Assembly: GCA_030068145.1 (NCBI GenBank)
Contig: JAPJBO010000348.1
Span: 1 to 64,000, forward strand
Length of the DNA: 64,000 nt
Direction: 5' to 3'
Origin: Diplonema papillatum
Lineage: Eukaryota; Euglenozoa; Diplonemea; Diplonemida; Diplonemidae
Positions 20,640 to 30,089 of this stretch are shown piece after piece. Position numbers and translations under genes: made by a program. Position 1 is the stretch's first letter. Each line of letters starts with the position of its first letter. Under the pieces are notes generated by a model that saw only the letters and a list, made by a program, of their open reading frames with translations, had not been told where the DNA came from and did not search any database.

Positions 20640-20980
20640 CTCTTCCGGAGGAGTCACGGAGACAGCCTCTGGGAAGGGCGCACGGCCCTCTTCCGGAGAA
20701 GTCACAAGGACAGTCTCTGGGACAGGGCGCATGGCCCTCTTCCGGAGGAGTCACGGAGACAGCCTCTGGGAAGGGCGCACGGCCCTCTTCCGGAGAAGCT
20801 ACGTGGGCAGTCTCTGGGACAGGGCACACGGCCCTCTTCCAGAGGAGTCACGGAGACAGCCTCTGGGAAGGGCGCACGGCCCTCTTCCGGAGAAGTCGCA
20901 AGGACAGTCTCTGGGTCAGGGCGCCTGGCCCTCTTCCGGAGAAGTCGCTGAGGACGCTCTCTGGGACTGCATGCTTCGAT
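20640..20980. repeat. 97-bp higher-order repeat of alternating 48- and 49-bp units
   Basis: CTCTTCCGGA begins at 20640, 20688, 20737, 20785, 20834, 20882 and 20931, giving steps of 48, 49, 48, 49, 48 and 49. Odd and even units differ (GGGAAGGGCGCACGG against GGGACAGGGCGCATGG), so the true unit is a 97-bp dimer. It stays open in several frames on both strands. Because 97 is not a multiple of 3, the frame changes with each dimer, so it is unlikely to encode a repeat protein. Confidence 0.9.
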
Positions 20981-21178
20981 GCAGAGCGACATGGTTCCGA
21001 GGGACTTGCCACACCGTACTCGCCTTTCGGTTCAAGACAGTTTCGGGAAGCGACAGTCACGAGATACCAAACAAAATCGAAGGAAGCTGCTTGGTAGAAC
21101 TCGCTCCTGCCAGCGCTTGCACGCAATTAGCTGAATTAAACGCGCAAATAACTCTGGAAACCAGGACACACTGGGCAA

Positions 21179-21826
21179 ATGACAGCGTCCGTAATCCGGC
21201 ACTCTCACTATGTTGCTGCTCCCGTGTGGGACGATCAGTTGCAAGCCAACGCAGGGCCCGGAAAGTGGTCCTCAGGACGAGGGGAAAGCGAAACATATGG
21301 TAAACAAAGGTCCGCGGGTCGTGCAGCCGACCATCCTCTTGCTTCATGGCTAGCGGCGCCGACACCGTCACGTGTCAGGGTCAATGCTGAGAATCAAGTC
21401 GCAAAGGCCGCAGCCGAGTTAGAACAAGGCGTGCTCACTTTACTGCGCGGTGACTGGTTCTACAAATGGAGGAAAGAAGGTGACGAGCCTCGCAAGCGCT
21501 GGTTCTGGCTCGACCGCAAGCGGTGGCAGTTGTACTGGGCGAAAACCAACGAGTATGACCACTTTATGTCCGGGTGGATCGGTTTGCAGGACGTCACGCA
21601 CATCGAGACGGAACAGGTCGTGCATACAATCCCCGGCACTACAGCACCACAAGTTTTTCATGCTATCATCGTGACCACGTTGAAGCGACGTATGATCCTC
21701 GGTACCACAAAGCGCGAGAAATTCGACGAGTGGTACACGATGCTTCTCCGCCTAACCCACCGCTACCGCAAGGAGCGCCGCATGTGGATGCAGAAGAAAA
21801 AGCTGCATTTTCCGGAGTTGTATTGA
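21179..21826 (+). CDS. PH-domain protein (215 aa)
   Basis: The frame runs from ATG 21179 to the stop after FPELY. Residues 82-192 form a pleckstrin-homology domain. GVLTLLRGDWFYKWRKEGDEPRKRWFWLDRKRWQLYW gives the first strands, VFHAIIVTTLKRRMILGTTKREKF the middle ones, and FDEWYTMLLRLTHRY the final helix with its near-invariant Trp185. The basic residues between the first two strands (KWRK, RKRW) fit phosphoinositide binding. The N-terminal 80 residues are polar and probably flexible; the C-terminus is basic (YRKERRMWMQKKK). It is likely a membrane-associated adaptor. A longer gene with an upstream exon is possible, but nothing upstream is recognisable. Confidence 0.8.
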   Translation: MTASVIRHSHYVAAPVWDDQLQANAGPGKWSSGRGESETYGKQRSAGRAADHPLASWLAAPTPSRVRVNAENQVAKAAAELEQGVLTLLRGDWFYKWRKEGDEPRKRWFWLDRKRWQLYWAKTNEYDHFMSGWIGLQDVTHIETEQVVHTIPGTTAPQVFHAIIVTTLKRRMILGTTKREKFDEWYTMLLRLTHRYRKERRMWMQKKKLHFPELY

Positions 21827-22183
21827 ATGCTTTGCTTTCTACGAGAACAACCCTGTCGTCATGTCAGCAACACCGTTGAAGTTTGGGAAACCATGTATAC
21901 TGATACCAGTTCCCAGGCGCGCGAACAATTGCTTGTTCGCCGGGTATTTTTCTTTGTTGAGGGATAGATAGCTGCTGTTGAAGTGATTTGTCCTGGTCGT
22001 GCATGCTCGCACGAGTGCTCCCACCTGCAAATGTTAAGCGTTCTGCAACGTGTACATTATTCGCCGTTCCTGTAGTCTCTTCTCAAGCTCGTGTACTGTA
22101 GTCTCCATTCTCTCCATTCTGAGTAATCTTTTGTTCCCGTTTTCACACTTCTTCAGGTTTGAAAGTGACACCGCTCTTTAAGC
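21827..22183. other. Intergenic between PH gene and hAT element
   Basis: No gene seen. This is presumably the 3' untranslated and flanking region of the PH-domain gene. Confidence 0.3.
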
Positions 22184-23266
22184 TATGCAATCAGTGCTCC
22201 CGCTAACGAAATCGTGCGAGGAATCGAAAAAAAGAGGGTGAGGAATTCCTCACCTTTTTCCCGTTGGTGGTATCGTGTAGCCAAAGCACTGCTTCACGGT
22301 CTACTCTCTGCTGGGCATGGTGGGCTGGCGGGCAGAAGTCTGGGGCTGCCACAGGGGCTGGAGCGCAAGAAAAAAAAGAAAAAAAAGAAAAAGGGTGCTG
22401 AAGAAGCATTTCTTTGGACTACCGCTCCGGAAGCAACCGGATACCGGCAGCCCCGCTGTACCAACAAGGCTTGTACAGTGTCCCGCGCTCCCAGGGGATT
22501 AGCTTCTATATCCACATTTGGACCGTCAGTCCAAATTTCGAAAGGCCGTCGAGAAAAAAATAAATAAAAAATGGGACTACACCACCACCAAACCCCGGCA
22601 GAGTGGCCACTGTGCAATCCGAGGCCCTCTCAGGGCCCAGCCTTGTCGTGAAGATACGTCGCGTCGCGCTGCATTGAGCCTATTTCCTGGGCTGCAGGTC
22701 TTTCGAAGAATTCGGCGAATACAATGTGTCGAATGGGTCGGCGGGTGTGAGGCAACTTCTGTTCGCGCTGCCCTTGCGACAGGGTGGTGGAGGAGGGGAG
22801 CAAGCTAGCTTGGATGTCTGTGCATGATGGGCAATACCGTTTCTTCGGGCCTGGAAATTTGGTGTACCATACCGTTTTTTCCGGCTCGCTACGCGAGCCG
22901 AAAAATTGATTATTCGTATTTGAGGAACAGTGAGTGAAGATGACCAATACACTACATTAGAGGGCCACACATGTTACGACCATTAGTTGGAGTGCGTAGT
23001 GTGTAACTCCACTCTTCTACTGTACTCAGAGGCAAGATGTTGTGGTACCGGGGTTTCCAGTCGACAAATCCTGGCTGTTGCAACCGTGACATAGAGGCTG
23101 AGGCCGGAGAGGTGGCAGAGACCCGTGCAACACTGGCAGGTGAGCCCCCTAAGTGCAGAAACTGCTGAAAAACAGTGAAAACGCAAAAAGCCGTTAGCGG
23201 TCCAAATTTGGAAAATGGGCTGGAGACCAAGCTAATGCCCTGCGCGCTCCAAAGAAAAAAAAAAAA

Positions 23267-24458
23267 AGCAAGGGTAATCGAGGGCCAGGAGGTGACGATT
23301 GTTCACTACGACGGGTTTACCCCGCCGGTCGGCTTGGGGCGAGGCGTTCTCCAAGGCTCACCCCTCAGCGTACTCCTCTTCGTACTGTACACCTGCGAGC
23401 CCCCCCCGAGGGAAGAGACCCGGGCGTACGTCGATGATCTGGTGGCCCGAACAACAAGGTCACGCCTCCCAGCTACTTTTGGGGCGCTCCAATCGTGGTC
23501 GGCGTCGAAAGGGTTGGAGCTGGCTGAAGACAAGATCCTCGTATTGGCGAAGACTCCCTTCGTGTGGAGCACTGAACCTCACCGCGAGACCGTGAACCGC
23601 GCAAAACTGCTGGGGGCCTGCCTGCACGCGGACAGACGAACGAGAGGGTGCGAGAATGACGCGAAGAACTTGGAAAGGCTGGCACGCCTGGTAGACTTCA
23701 CCAACTCCCACGTCTACCGCTCGACAAGACGTAAGTGTGCCTTCTTCCGCAGCCACGTACTGCCCACCCTGTCCATGCACTGCCTATCCTCCTGCTTCGA
23801 CCCAAGAGCACCCAAGCTGGTAGCTTCTCACGCAAGTCTCTTCCCGAAGCATCGCCACAGTAGAGGGATTAAGGAATTTGCATGGTGCAAGGACGGCTTC
23901 GCGTGCCCGAACGTGGAACATTACGCGGCACTTCAACGAACGCGGGCGTACCTGGCTCACCGACCCAACGAAGAAAGGGACGCCCTCCCTGTAGCAGGCT
24001 TCCGTCGAAGGCCCCCCCGACAAACAGCCGTGGGAGAGGACATACTCTCGCAGATCGACGTGATGCTGGGCCGGGAATTCTTGTTGACGCATGATGTTGT
24101 GGTGGCGAGCGATGGGGGTTTTCTCGAGGACGAATCGCGCGGGTCCGCCGGAGTCAATTTCGGAACGATGTCCTTCGGCTGCCTGCTAAGCGGAACCGTG
24201 ACCTCGAGCACAGAGACCGAACTGGCGGCAATGATGCTGTTGGCAACCGTGCTGAGACGGTGGGATGTCGCCCCCGAGAGGGTGACGTGGTACAGCGACA
24301 GCGAAGCGGCCATCCTGCGAATCCGCCGAAAGGAGCCCGGTGACCCCGTGGCAGGCTTGGTCGGCGAGTATGAGCAGTGTAAGGGACACGCCGACAACAC
24401 CGACATCAACGGCGCAGATGCGGGCCCTCCAGGAGAGACTTCCGGTTCTGGACGTTGA
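23267..24458 (+). pseudogene. Reverse transcriptase-RNase H fragment
   Basis: This is the RT/RNase H frame of the LINE above; its 5' lysine run is just the translated A-tract of the preceding insertion. YVDD gives two catalytic aspartates of RT. The RNase H carries D (ASDGG), E (TETELAA) and D (YSDSEA) in the expected order, and KGHxxNxDxNGAD at its end. The frame then stops at GETSGSGR, where intact relatives would continue in the frame starting near 24418. Confidence 0.85.
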
Positions 24459-24969
24459 GCTCCTGTATCGGAAGAACGGGGTAAGAGCTGTTTGCTGTTA
24501 CGCCGCAGAGGACTTCCCGCAGCTGGAGAGCCCCATTCGGTACGTGAAGCGCGTGTGGCAGTACAGCCGGACAAAGACGGCGATGAGGAGCATACGGGAA
24601 CTTGCGTCGGCGGAGACAACGAAGGGGAGTACGCTCCGCTCCCTCGAAGCACTGCCCGGCGCCGTGGACCTCTTGCAAGCGATTATCCGGCGAGCGGTGA
24701 TGCCGCGAGCCACCCGGATCGCCTGCAAGCGGTGCGCGGCGCTGGCCAACGCGCAACACGTCCTGCTCGCAGATGATGCGACGCACAATGAAGTGTCCGA
24801 CATCCGTCACGCATACCCCACCGACCCGCCACAACTGAAGGGACTGCTCGCGGACTTTGCAAAGAAACGAAGAGACACGATCCGGCACGTGGCGAAACGC
24901 GTTAAGGTCCTGTGCGACGACCCGTTAGCGGCACGGTGGTCCTCGCTAGTTTTGAGATATCTCGAGTAA
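24419..24969 (+). pseudogene. LINE C-terminal domain, copy 1
   Basis: About 180 residues follow the RNase H after a frame change. The core AVDLLQAIIRRAVMPRAT, then CKRC-x7-QHVLLADDATH, is a zinc-finger-like end domain common in LINE ORF2 proteins. It is homologous to the segment at 25140-25614. Confidence 0.65.
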
Positions 24970-25105
24970 ATCAGCACTGCGTCTTGTGTGGGGGGCAACG
25001 GAAGAGGAAGAAGTGGAAAGAGAAGGGATCGGAGCGGTAGGGAAAAGGGAGAGTGAATGACTAACAATATCAACGGAAGGAGAAAAAAAAAAAAAAAAAA
25101 AAAAA

Positions 25106-25868
25106 CGCACGTGTGCGCGCACGAAGAAGAAGACTATGTGCAGATGGACGAACCGGGGCGTTTTGTAAGGAAGACGCGAGAACACATACGGGACACGGGC
25201 CTGCGACGGCGGCTACTGCAGGATGGAATCCCCGCCGCCCTGCTAAACCCGCGCATCCTTGCCGGTCTACGAAAATGTCACGGCGCCACTGACATACTGC
25301 AAGCCCTAGTGCGGCGGGCGATCATGCCACGACACACGAGGCGACAGTGCACGGTACCAGGATGTCAGCAGCCGGGAAACGCAGACCACGTCCTCACAGC
25401 CAACGACGCGGCTCACCTCCAGAGCTTTTCAGAACCCGCTGGGCTTGAATCCATCTACGGTAGAGAGCCGAAGCTAAATGATGTGCTGATCGAATTCTCG
25501 CGGTGCAACAAAGCTGCAATGAAGAGCGTCTGCGAGCGGATACGAGTACAAGAGTCGGAAGACAAGGCCGCAGAGTGGGCAAACTGGCTGAGAAGCGAAT
25601 TGAGCACCCGGTAAGAGGGCGAGCAAACTGATTTTGGCATCTTATTTCTTATTTTCTTTCTCTAACTAAAGCGCGTCACCAAACCTCCTTGCCAAACAAA
25701 CAAAGGTTGCAAGACACCAAACTGATCGTCCTTCGGGATCGACGGTAACACAAAAAACGCTAACCCAAACAACTTCCGCCGGTAGAGAAACCTCGCCTAA
25801 AGAAATCAACTGCCTTCGGGTAGGCTAGTCTGACACTAGTTGTCGTCGGGAAAAAAAAAAAAAAAAAG
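25106..25868 (+). mobile_element. Second, shorter 5'-truncated LINE tail
   Basis: It begins right after the first LINE's poly(A) and ends in its own A-run (25850-25868). The ORF to 25614 contains ATDILQALVRRAIMPRHTRR, then CTVPGCQQPGNADHVLTANDAAH, homologous to the C-terminal domain of copy 1 but clearly diverged. Its 3' UTR has two small TTCGGG-loop hairpins (25727-25745, 25810-25828). Two tandem insertions best explain it; a duplicated end domain in one element is the alternative. Confidence 0.7.
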
Positions 25869-25930
25869 CCCAAAAGCAGGTTTTTGAATTCCTCACCAAA
25901 AGTGAGGCTAGCGGGAGCACTGTATGCAAT

Positions 25931-26294
25931 GTCAACAATGTGTCGAAGTGAACAAGGTAAACGTCAAGCTCTTAAGGCTGGCGAGATCCACTCAGATACA
26001 ACCCGTGATACGAGCAAGAGGAGAGCTGCGTGTTTCAAATGGCAACTCTAGTTTGTTAACGGCGGAAGGAAACTATGATCGAGTGAACGGATGCCACAGC
26101 AACGATGCGGGGGTAGGATCTAGTGCGCTCCGCTCCGGAAATAAGTGTCGTGACGAGATAACTAGATAAGTGTCGTGTGACGATTTTGTTTCTCATCAAG
26201 TGTATATCGAAATCTAGGAGTTCAGAGTAAAAACGTTCGTTTCCTTCTCAAGTAAGCACAAAGGAAAAGAGAGAGATGTGGTACAACTGAGGTG
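25931..26294. other. Short intergenic segment 3' of the hAT element
   Basis: No gene or repeat seen. It probably includes the promoter of the gene starting at 26295. Confidence 0.3.
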
Positions 26295-27221
26295 ATGCGC
26301 GACAGAGGCAACGCGATGTCCGTGCAGGCAGAGATAGAAGGAAGCATTCCGCGATATCCGTTGGGGCGAAAAGGTAGGTTTTTACCGGACACGCGACAGT
26401 TGCCGATCAGGGAACTCAAAGAGTACATTGGTGGAGATCTGCACCTCACGCTTGCCGACTTGTGCGCGGGGATACCCCAAACTGACCGTCCGGGGCCGGA
26501 GCGAGGCGTGAAGAAAAGCGGCGCAGCGAGAAAAGAGTACGAGTGTTCGGTGGAGGATGCTTTCATACACACATTCGGTAAAAAGAAGATGCCTACTCCT
26601 CCAGGGAAGCCGAGTAAAACTGGCAGGATGCGGTTGATGATCCCGCCTTGCCAAGATGAGTGGCGGATGTGCCGGAAAGGCAGGGTGGCGTGGGCGATGA
26701 GTGCGGAAGAACCAGAATTGGGCAAGCACCGAAGAAAGAGAGTGGAGCCTCCAATCCCCGTTGACGGACAGCGGGATCGGCTTCAGAAGGAAAGAGATCA
26801 CGCGGAGTTGATCGAGGTCGTGCGGGCGAATGCGCAAGGACCGCACGTGTTCCGAACTAGCGCTGGCGTGCCTCCTCTCCTGCCCACCCTGCTTGCAGGG
26901 CACGAAGGGTCGGTGTACGAGATACTCAAAGCCTCGCAACAGGCTCCGATGCAGCTCAGAGCCGCGTCCCGAGACGCGTCGGTGCGGTTCCGCGACAACG
27001 TGGCATCTTTACTGAGGCTTGACCCGCCGGCACCACCCGCCAGTCTCCCTCTACAACTCATCAGACGTGCGCGGCCGAAGCCTCCGTTTGACCAAGATGA
27101 GGCCCACATCAATAACTTCATCGCACCACAGCGCATCTCGGCCGAATTCAAGTTTCTCCGCGTGCCCACCGGCGATGGAATTGGCCCCGCTCGCGCTGCG
27201 CTGCTGCAGCGATCGAAATGA
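26295..27221 (+). CDS. Orphan basic protein (308 aa)
   Basis: The ATG at 26295 (MRDRGNAMSVQAEIEG; a second Met lies 7 codons on) opens a frame to TGA at 27219-27221. I recognise no domain. The N-terminal part (GSIPRYPLGRKGRFLPDTRQLPIRELKEYIGGDLHLTLADLC) looks folded. The middle is Lys/Arg-rich with KKKMPTPPGKPSKTGR. The C-terminal half has a heptad-like stretch and PPAPPASLPLQLIRRARPKPP. There is no signal peptide or membrane segment. Codon use looks like the neighbouring host genes. It could be a cytoskeletal or flagellar lineage-specific protein, but there is no direct evidence for that. Confidence 0.55.
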   Translation: MRDRGNAMSVQAEIEGSIPRYPLGRKGRFLPDTRQLPIRELKEYIGGDLHLTLADLCAGIPQTDRPGPERGVKKSGAARKEYECSVEDAFIHTFGKKKMPTPPGKPSKTGRMRLMIPPCQDEWRMCRKGRVAWAMSAEEPELGKHRRKRVEPPIPVDGQRDRLQKERDHAELIEVVRANAQGPHVFRTSAGVPPLLPTLLAGHEGSVYEILKASQQAPMQLRAASRDASVRFRDNVASLLRLDPPAPPASLPLQLIRRARPKPPFDQDEAHINNFIAPQRISAEFKFLRVPTGDGIGPARAALLQRSK

Positions 27222-27493
27222 TGTCAGCCAGCTATTTCTCAGGGACTCCAGAGTGCGTGGGTTCGGACCACCTTTTGCGAGTCTAGAGGAACCTTTGCTC
27301 GGGCTGGCGTTGCGCGGGCCCAACCTTTTTGCTCAGGCCGGCGTTGTGTGAGGCCCCTAGACATACATCCGATCCGACTTGCATGAGTGAAATGCGAGAA
27401 TGTGTACACAACTGAAGAAACATGTATTTAACCTGTATTCGAGGCTCCGGCGGGAATACTAAGTGGCGCACTTTTTTGTTGTATTTCGACAAA

Positions 27494-27600
27494 TAGCCCA
27501 CACGAACACAGGTAAATGTGGGTTTCGTGGCAGCGTAAGCGTTCAAGAAAAAATACCCACTTTGTAGTTGTATCGTTTCTCATTCGACAGCCTCCGCACA
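27494..27600. repeat. ~105-bp dispersed repeat, copy 1
   Basis: It matches 52077-52190 on the same strand: CACACGAA(A)CACAGGTAAAT, then GGGTTT, then AGCGTTCAA, then CCCACTTTGTAGTTGTAT. Divergence is moderate with small gaps. The other copy follows the orphan gene at 50948-51895, so this may be a 3' end of that element or an independent SINE-like unit. Confidence 0.75.
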
Positions 27601-28117
27601 CAAGGCAGTTCTTCCGTTCGTGCCTGCAACGAAGTGTCAGCTTACCGGTAGATTTGTTGCTAACTGCGACTCCGGCGCTCGAGGTTGTTGACACTTCCTT
27701 TGAATCGGTAGTGACGGTACAAACTTACTTCCCAATGAGGAGCTTCGGTTTCCACCGTTGGCTCGCTGAGGGGGAAAGCCATCGCAGCCGGAAAAGTGCG
27801 AAAAAGCTGAGTCCTTCGTTCAGTACTTTCCTCTCGGCCCACTGCCACCTGCGCCGCGTCAGAATGCATAGGGATGCGAGGCTTTCAGATCTGGGGAGAA
27901 ATGTGCTCTCACTGCTCCCTGAGCGGCCCGATTGGCTCTACGAACTCCATTGCGTCATTTCACGCGTTACACATCTATACGAAAGGGCCAAACACCTGTT
28001 CTAGCCGGATTACCAGCTACTGTTGAGTGCACAGTTTGCTTGAAGCTTCAGACGTTGAGAATGATAATTTGAGTTAGGGGCGTCAGGCTAACGAGCGAGT
28101 TACGACATAGAAATAAA
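27601..28117. other. Intergenic, no gene seen
   Basis: A minor open frame continues to 28004 without recognisable features. This likely holds the promoter of the 28118 gene. Confidence 0.3.
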
Positions 28118-29173
28118 ATGCAGCAGGCATTAGCACGGCGCGTGCTGCCTGCGTTGCGTGCTGCGGCACACGCACAAGTCAGGAATTCTTCCGGCGCAAA
28201 ACGCGGCCAGTTGAGAGGGGCCGCTTGCAGCCTTTCCCTCGTCAGTAGACGATGGTGCAGCAGCCGGTCGAAAACCGAAACGAAGATGCCGTTCGCTGTG
28301 CAGTCCGACAACGAGCTCTGCTTTGTGCACAGCATCCTGATGCAGGAGTCGACGGGGAAAATTGTGACCCTAGTCCCCTTGCCATACCTTGCGCCCCCTC
28401 GATACTGGGACGAGGTCAAGAGACGCGTAAGCTCGGCTGATGTCATCTTAATAGGTGAACTGACTGGAAATACGCAGGGAATCCCACGGTTCCAGTCGCA
28501 GGCAATGCAGAACGCGGTTCCCGACTTCAAAGCTACTTTTAGCACAAAGCCAACTGTTGTGGTCCTCCACGAACAAGGCGCCAGCCCGTTGACGTGGGCT
28601 CGCAGTCGATATCGTGATGGAAAGTTGAAGGAAGCGGTGGACAAGTGCATGGCGCACATCAACGAGTCCGAAGAAAAGCAGTTCGTGATCATGTACGAGC
28701 CGTTAAATCTGCCTTCGTTCGACGCTGCTTTGAAAGAGAATGGGTTCTCTGACTTCTCAGAGGACCTGGTGTTGTTCGCGGACCTCCGCTCCCCAGACCG
28801 ATTCGAAGCTTCCATTGGGGCCGTCCAGCGAAGCCGACTGCTCGGGTTAGAACAGAGGAGCTTCGCCGTGACCCTGTTCATTAATTTTCTGTTCTTCAGT
28901 CTCACCGTTTACCTCGTGTTCCGTATCTTCAGGAACTCGCCCTACCAACAATACCAAGATTCATACGCACAGCCATCTCCGTACTACGCGGGACCACCTC
29001 CTATGGCTCAGCCCTACAGTTCGTACCCGGCGCAGTATCCCCCTCAGTATCAGTACCCGCCACAGTATCAGCAGCCGTACCCATACCAGGCAAGCATACC
29101 CCAGTCCCACACCGGGACAAATGACCACACGCACGGGCACGCAGAGCCCGCATCCGGCTCAAGTTCTTCATAG
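28118..29173 (+). CDS. Single-pass membrane protein with basic presequence and Tyr/Pro/Gln tail (351 aa)
   Basis: The N-terminal 55 residues (MQQALARRVLPALRAAAHAQVR...SRRWCSSRSK) are rich in Arg, Ala and Ser with no acids, which fits a mitochondrial presequence. A folded region follows (about 57-245) containing VTLVPLPYLAPPRYWDEVKRRVSSADVILIGEL. That strand-helix-strand pattern is loosely reminiscent of TraB/Tiki-like proteins, a weak hint only. Residues 249-270 (FAVTLFINFLFFSLTVYLVFRI) form one membrane helix. The remaining 80 residues are YPPQYQ-type repeats ending in HTHGHAEPASGSSSS. A second Met at residue 57 could be used instead. The family is not recognised. Confidence 0.6.
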   Translation: MQQALARRVLPALRAAAHAQVRNSSGAKRGQLRGAACSLSLVSRRWCSSRSKTETKMPFAVQSDNELCFVHSILMQESTGKIVTLVPLPYLAPPRYWDEVKRRVSSADVILIGELTGNTQGIPRFQSQAMQNAVPDFKATFSTKPTVVVLHEQGASPLTWARSRYRDGKLKEAVDKCMAHINESEEKQFVIMYEPLNLPSFDAALKENGFSDFSEDLVLFADLRSPDRFEASIGAVQRSRLLGLEQRSFAVTLFINFLFFSLTVYLVFRIFRNSPYQQYQDSYAQPSPYYAGPPPMAQPYSSYPAQYPPQYQYPPQYQQPYPYQASIPQSHTGTNDHTHGHAEPASGSSSS

Positions 29174-30089
29174 CAACATTCGGCTGGTGTTCTTGTTGTT
29201 TTGGACTGGTTGAACAAGGTTGCGTCATGCTAAGCGAAGCGGGAACGCTGATCTCGAATGTCATGTTCTGTTTCCCACAAACGCACCGATCGTAGTGCCT
29301 GACTTTGAGACTGAAGCTTGCAGCAACGAACACACGTTGCAAGTTGTCCATTGCTGAACCCGGCAGTTAGCACCACCAAAGCCAATCACAAGTAAGACAC
29401 CAGTCTTGCTGCATGCCAAGGTAGTGCACTCGCTGAATCAAGACCCGCCCGTCAGGTTCTTCGAGGATTAATTGCGACCTGCAACACGTTGCTTTCTCCG
29501 TTCAGCCACACTTGTTTCCCCTGCATTCTATTTTATGGGTTTGGTATTCGTAGGCAAGCGAAGTCTGTCACCGGTGTCTTCGAACGCCGAAGAAAAGGTC
29601 GGGACGCCGACCTGAAAATTTTCTAGCTTCATGACTCTAGCTCTTCGAGCGAGCCCGAAAGACCCGCTTGGCGATGAAGGCAGCAGCGCGCCTTGGCCTG
29701 GTGTCAGTTCCACACGGTCGTTTGACAAAAACCGCATTGCGCGCGCTGTCGTCTTCTCATTAGCCGTGGTTTGTAACGTCCATTCGTGCTTTTGCTTCCG
29801 TTCATGCGTTGAAGTCGCAACCCAGCACCCTTCTAAGCAAGCTAAAGCAAGCGCTTGCCACAAATTGGCGGCTCGGCACGAGAAGAGTGCAGGACAACAA
29901 GATATACTCACTTCCCAAAGAATGTCCGTCCGGACAAAATACTACTCGTAGTGAGCGCCAAGGAACACCTGGGAACGGCACACTACCAGTATCGATCGCC
30001 GCCAGTCTCTGTCTTTCCACCAGTCACTGCGATGACTGAAGAGAAGCTGCAATGTGAATAGGTACGGGGAGTGGGGGGGGTGGGCGGAG
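29174..30089. other. Intergenic upstream of the kinesin gene
   Basis: Open frames on both strands lack domain features. This presumably contains the 3' end of the membrane-protein gene and the kinesin promoter. Confidence 0.3.

Larger units (their letters stand above)
23267..25105 (+). mobile_element. 5'-truncated LINE with RT, RNase H and poly(A) tail
   Basis: It starts directly after an A-run (23252-23266) and ends in an A-run (25082-25105). The frame contains RT motif B (GVLQGSPLSVLLFV) and the catalytic YVDD box in AYVDDLVART. A long linker is followed by an RNase H domain (VVASDGGFLEDESRGSAGVNFG, STETELAAMMLLATVLRR, VTWYSDSEAAIL, and KGHADNTDINGADA). RT motif A and everything 5' are missing. 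After about 24418 the reading moves to another frame encoding a C-terminal Cys/His segment (CKRCAALANAQHVLLADDATH). So it carries at least one frameshift and is dead. The RNase H places it with LINE clades such as I or relatives. Confidence 0.85.
22192..25922. mobile_element. hAT-type element with perfect 8-bp target duplication, filled with LINE fragments
   Basis: It begins CAGTGCTCCCGCTAAC and ends with the inverted form (GCTAGCGGGAGCACTG). The 8 bases before it (22184-22191) and after it (25923-25930) are both TATGCAAT. CAGTG termini with an 8-bp duplication are the hallmark of the hAT superfamily. Subterminal GAGGAATTCCTCAC words are also present at both sides. No transposase is visible; most of the interior (23267-25868) is retroposon DNA, so the original element was about 1.1 kb and non-autonomous. 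Poly(A)-like tracts at 22369-22391 and 22552-22570 suggest older retroposons in its left part. Confidence 0.88.

Noticed and set aside
20599..21303. Long ORFs over the 48/49-bp repeat
   Set aside because: The 97-bp period shifts frame and several frames are open on both strands, so openness comes from the repeat.
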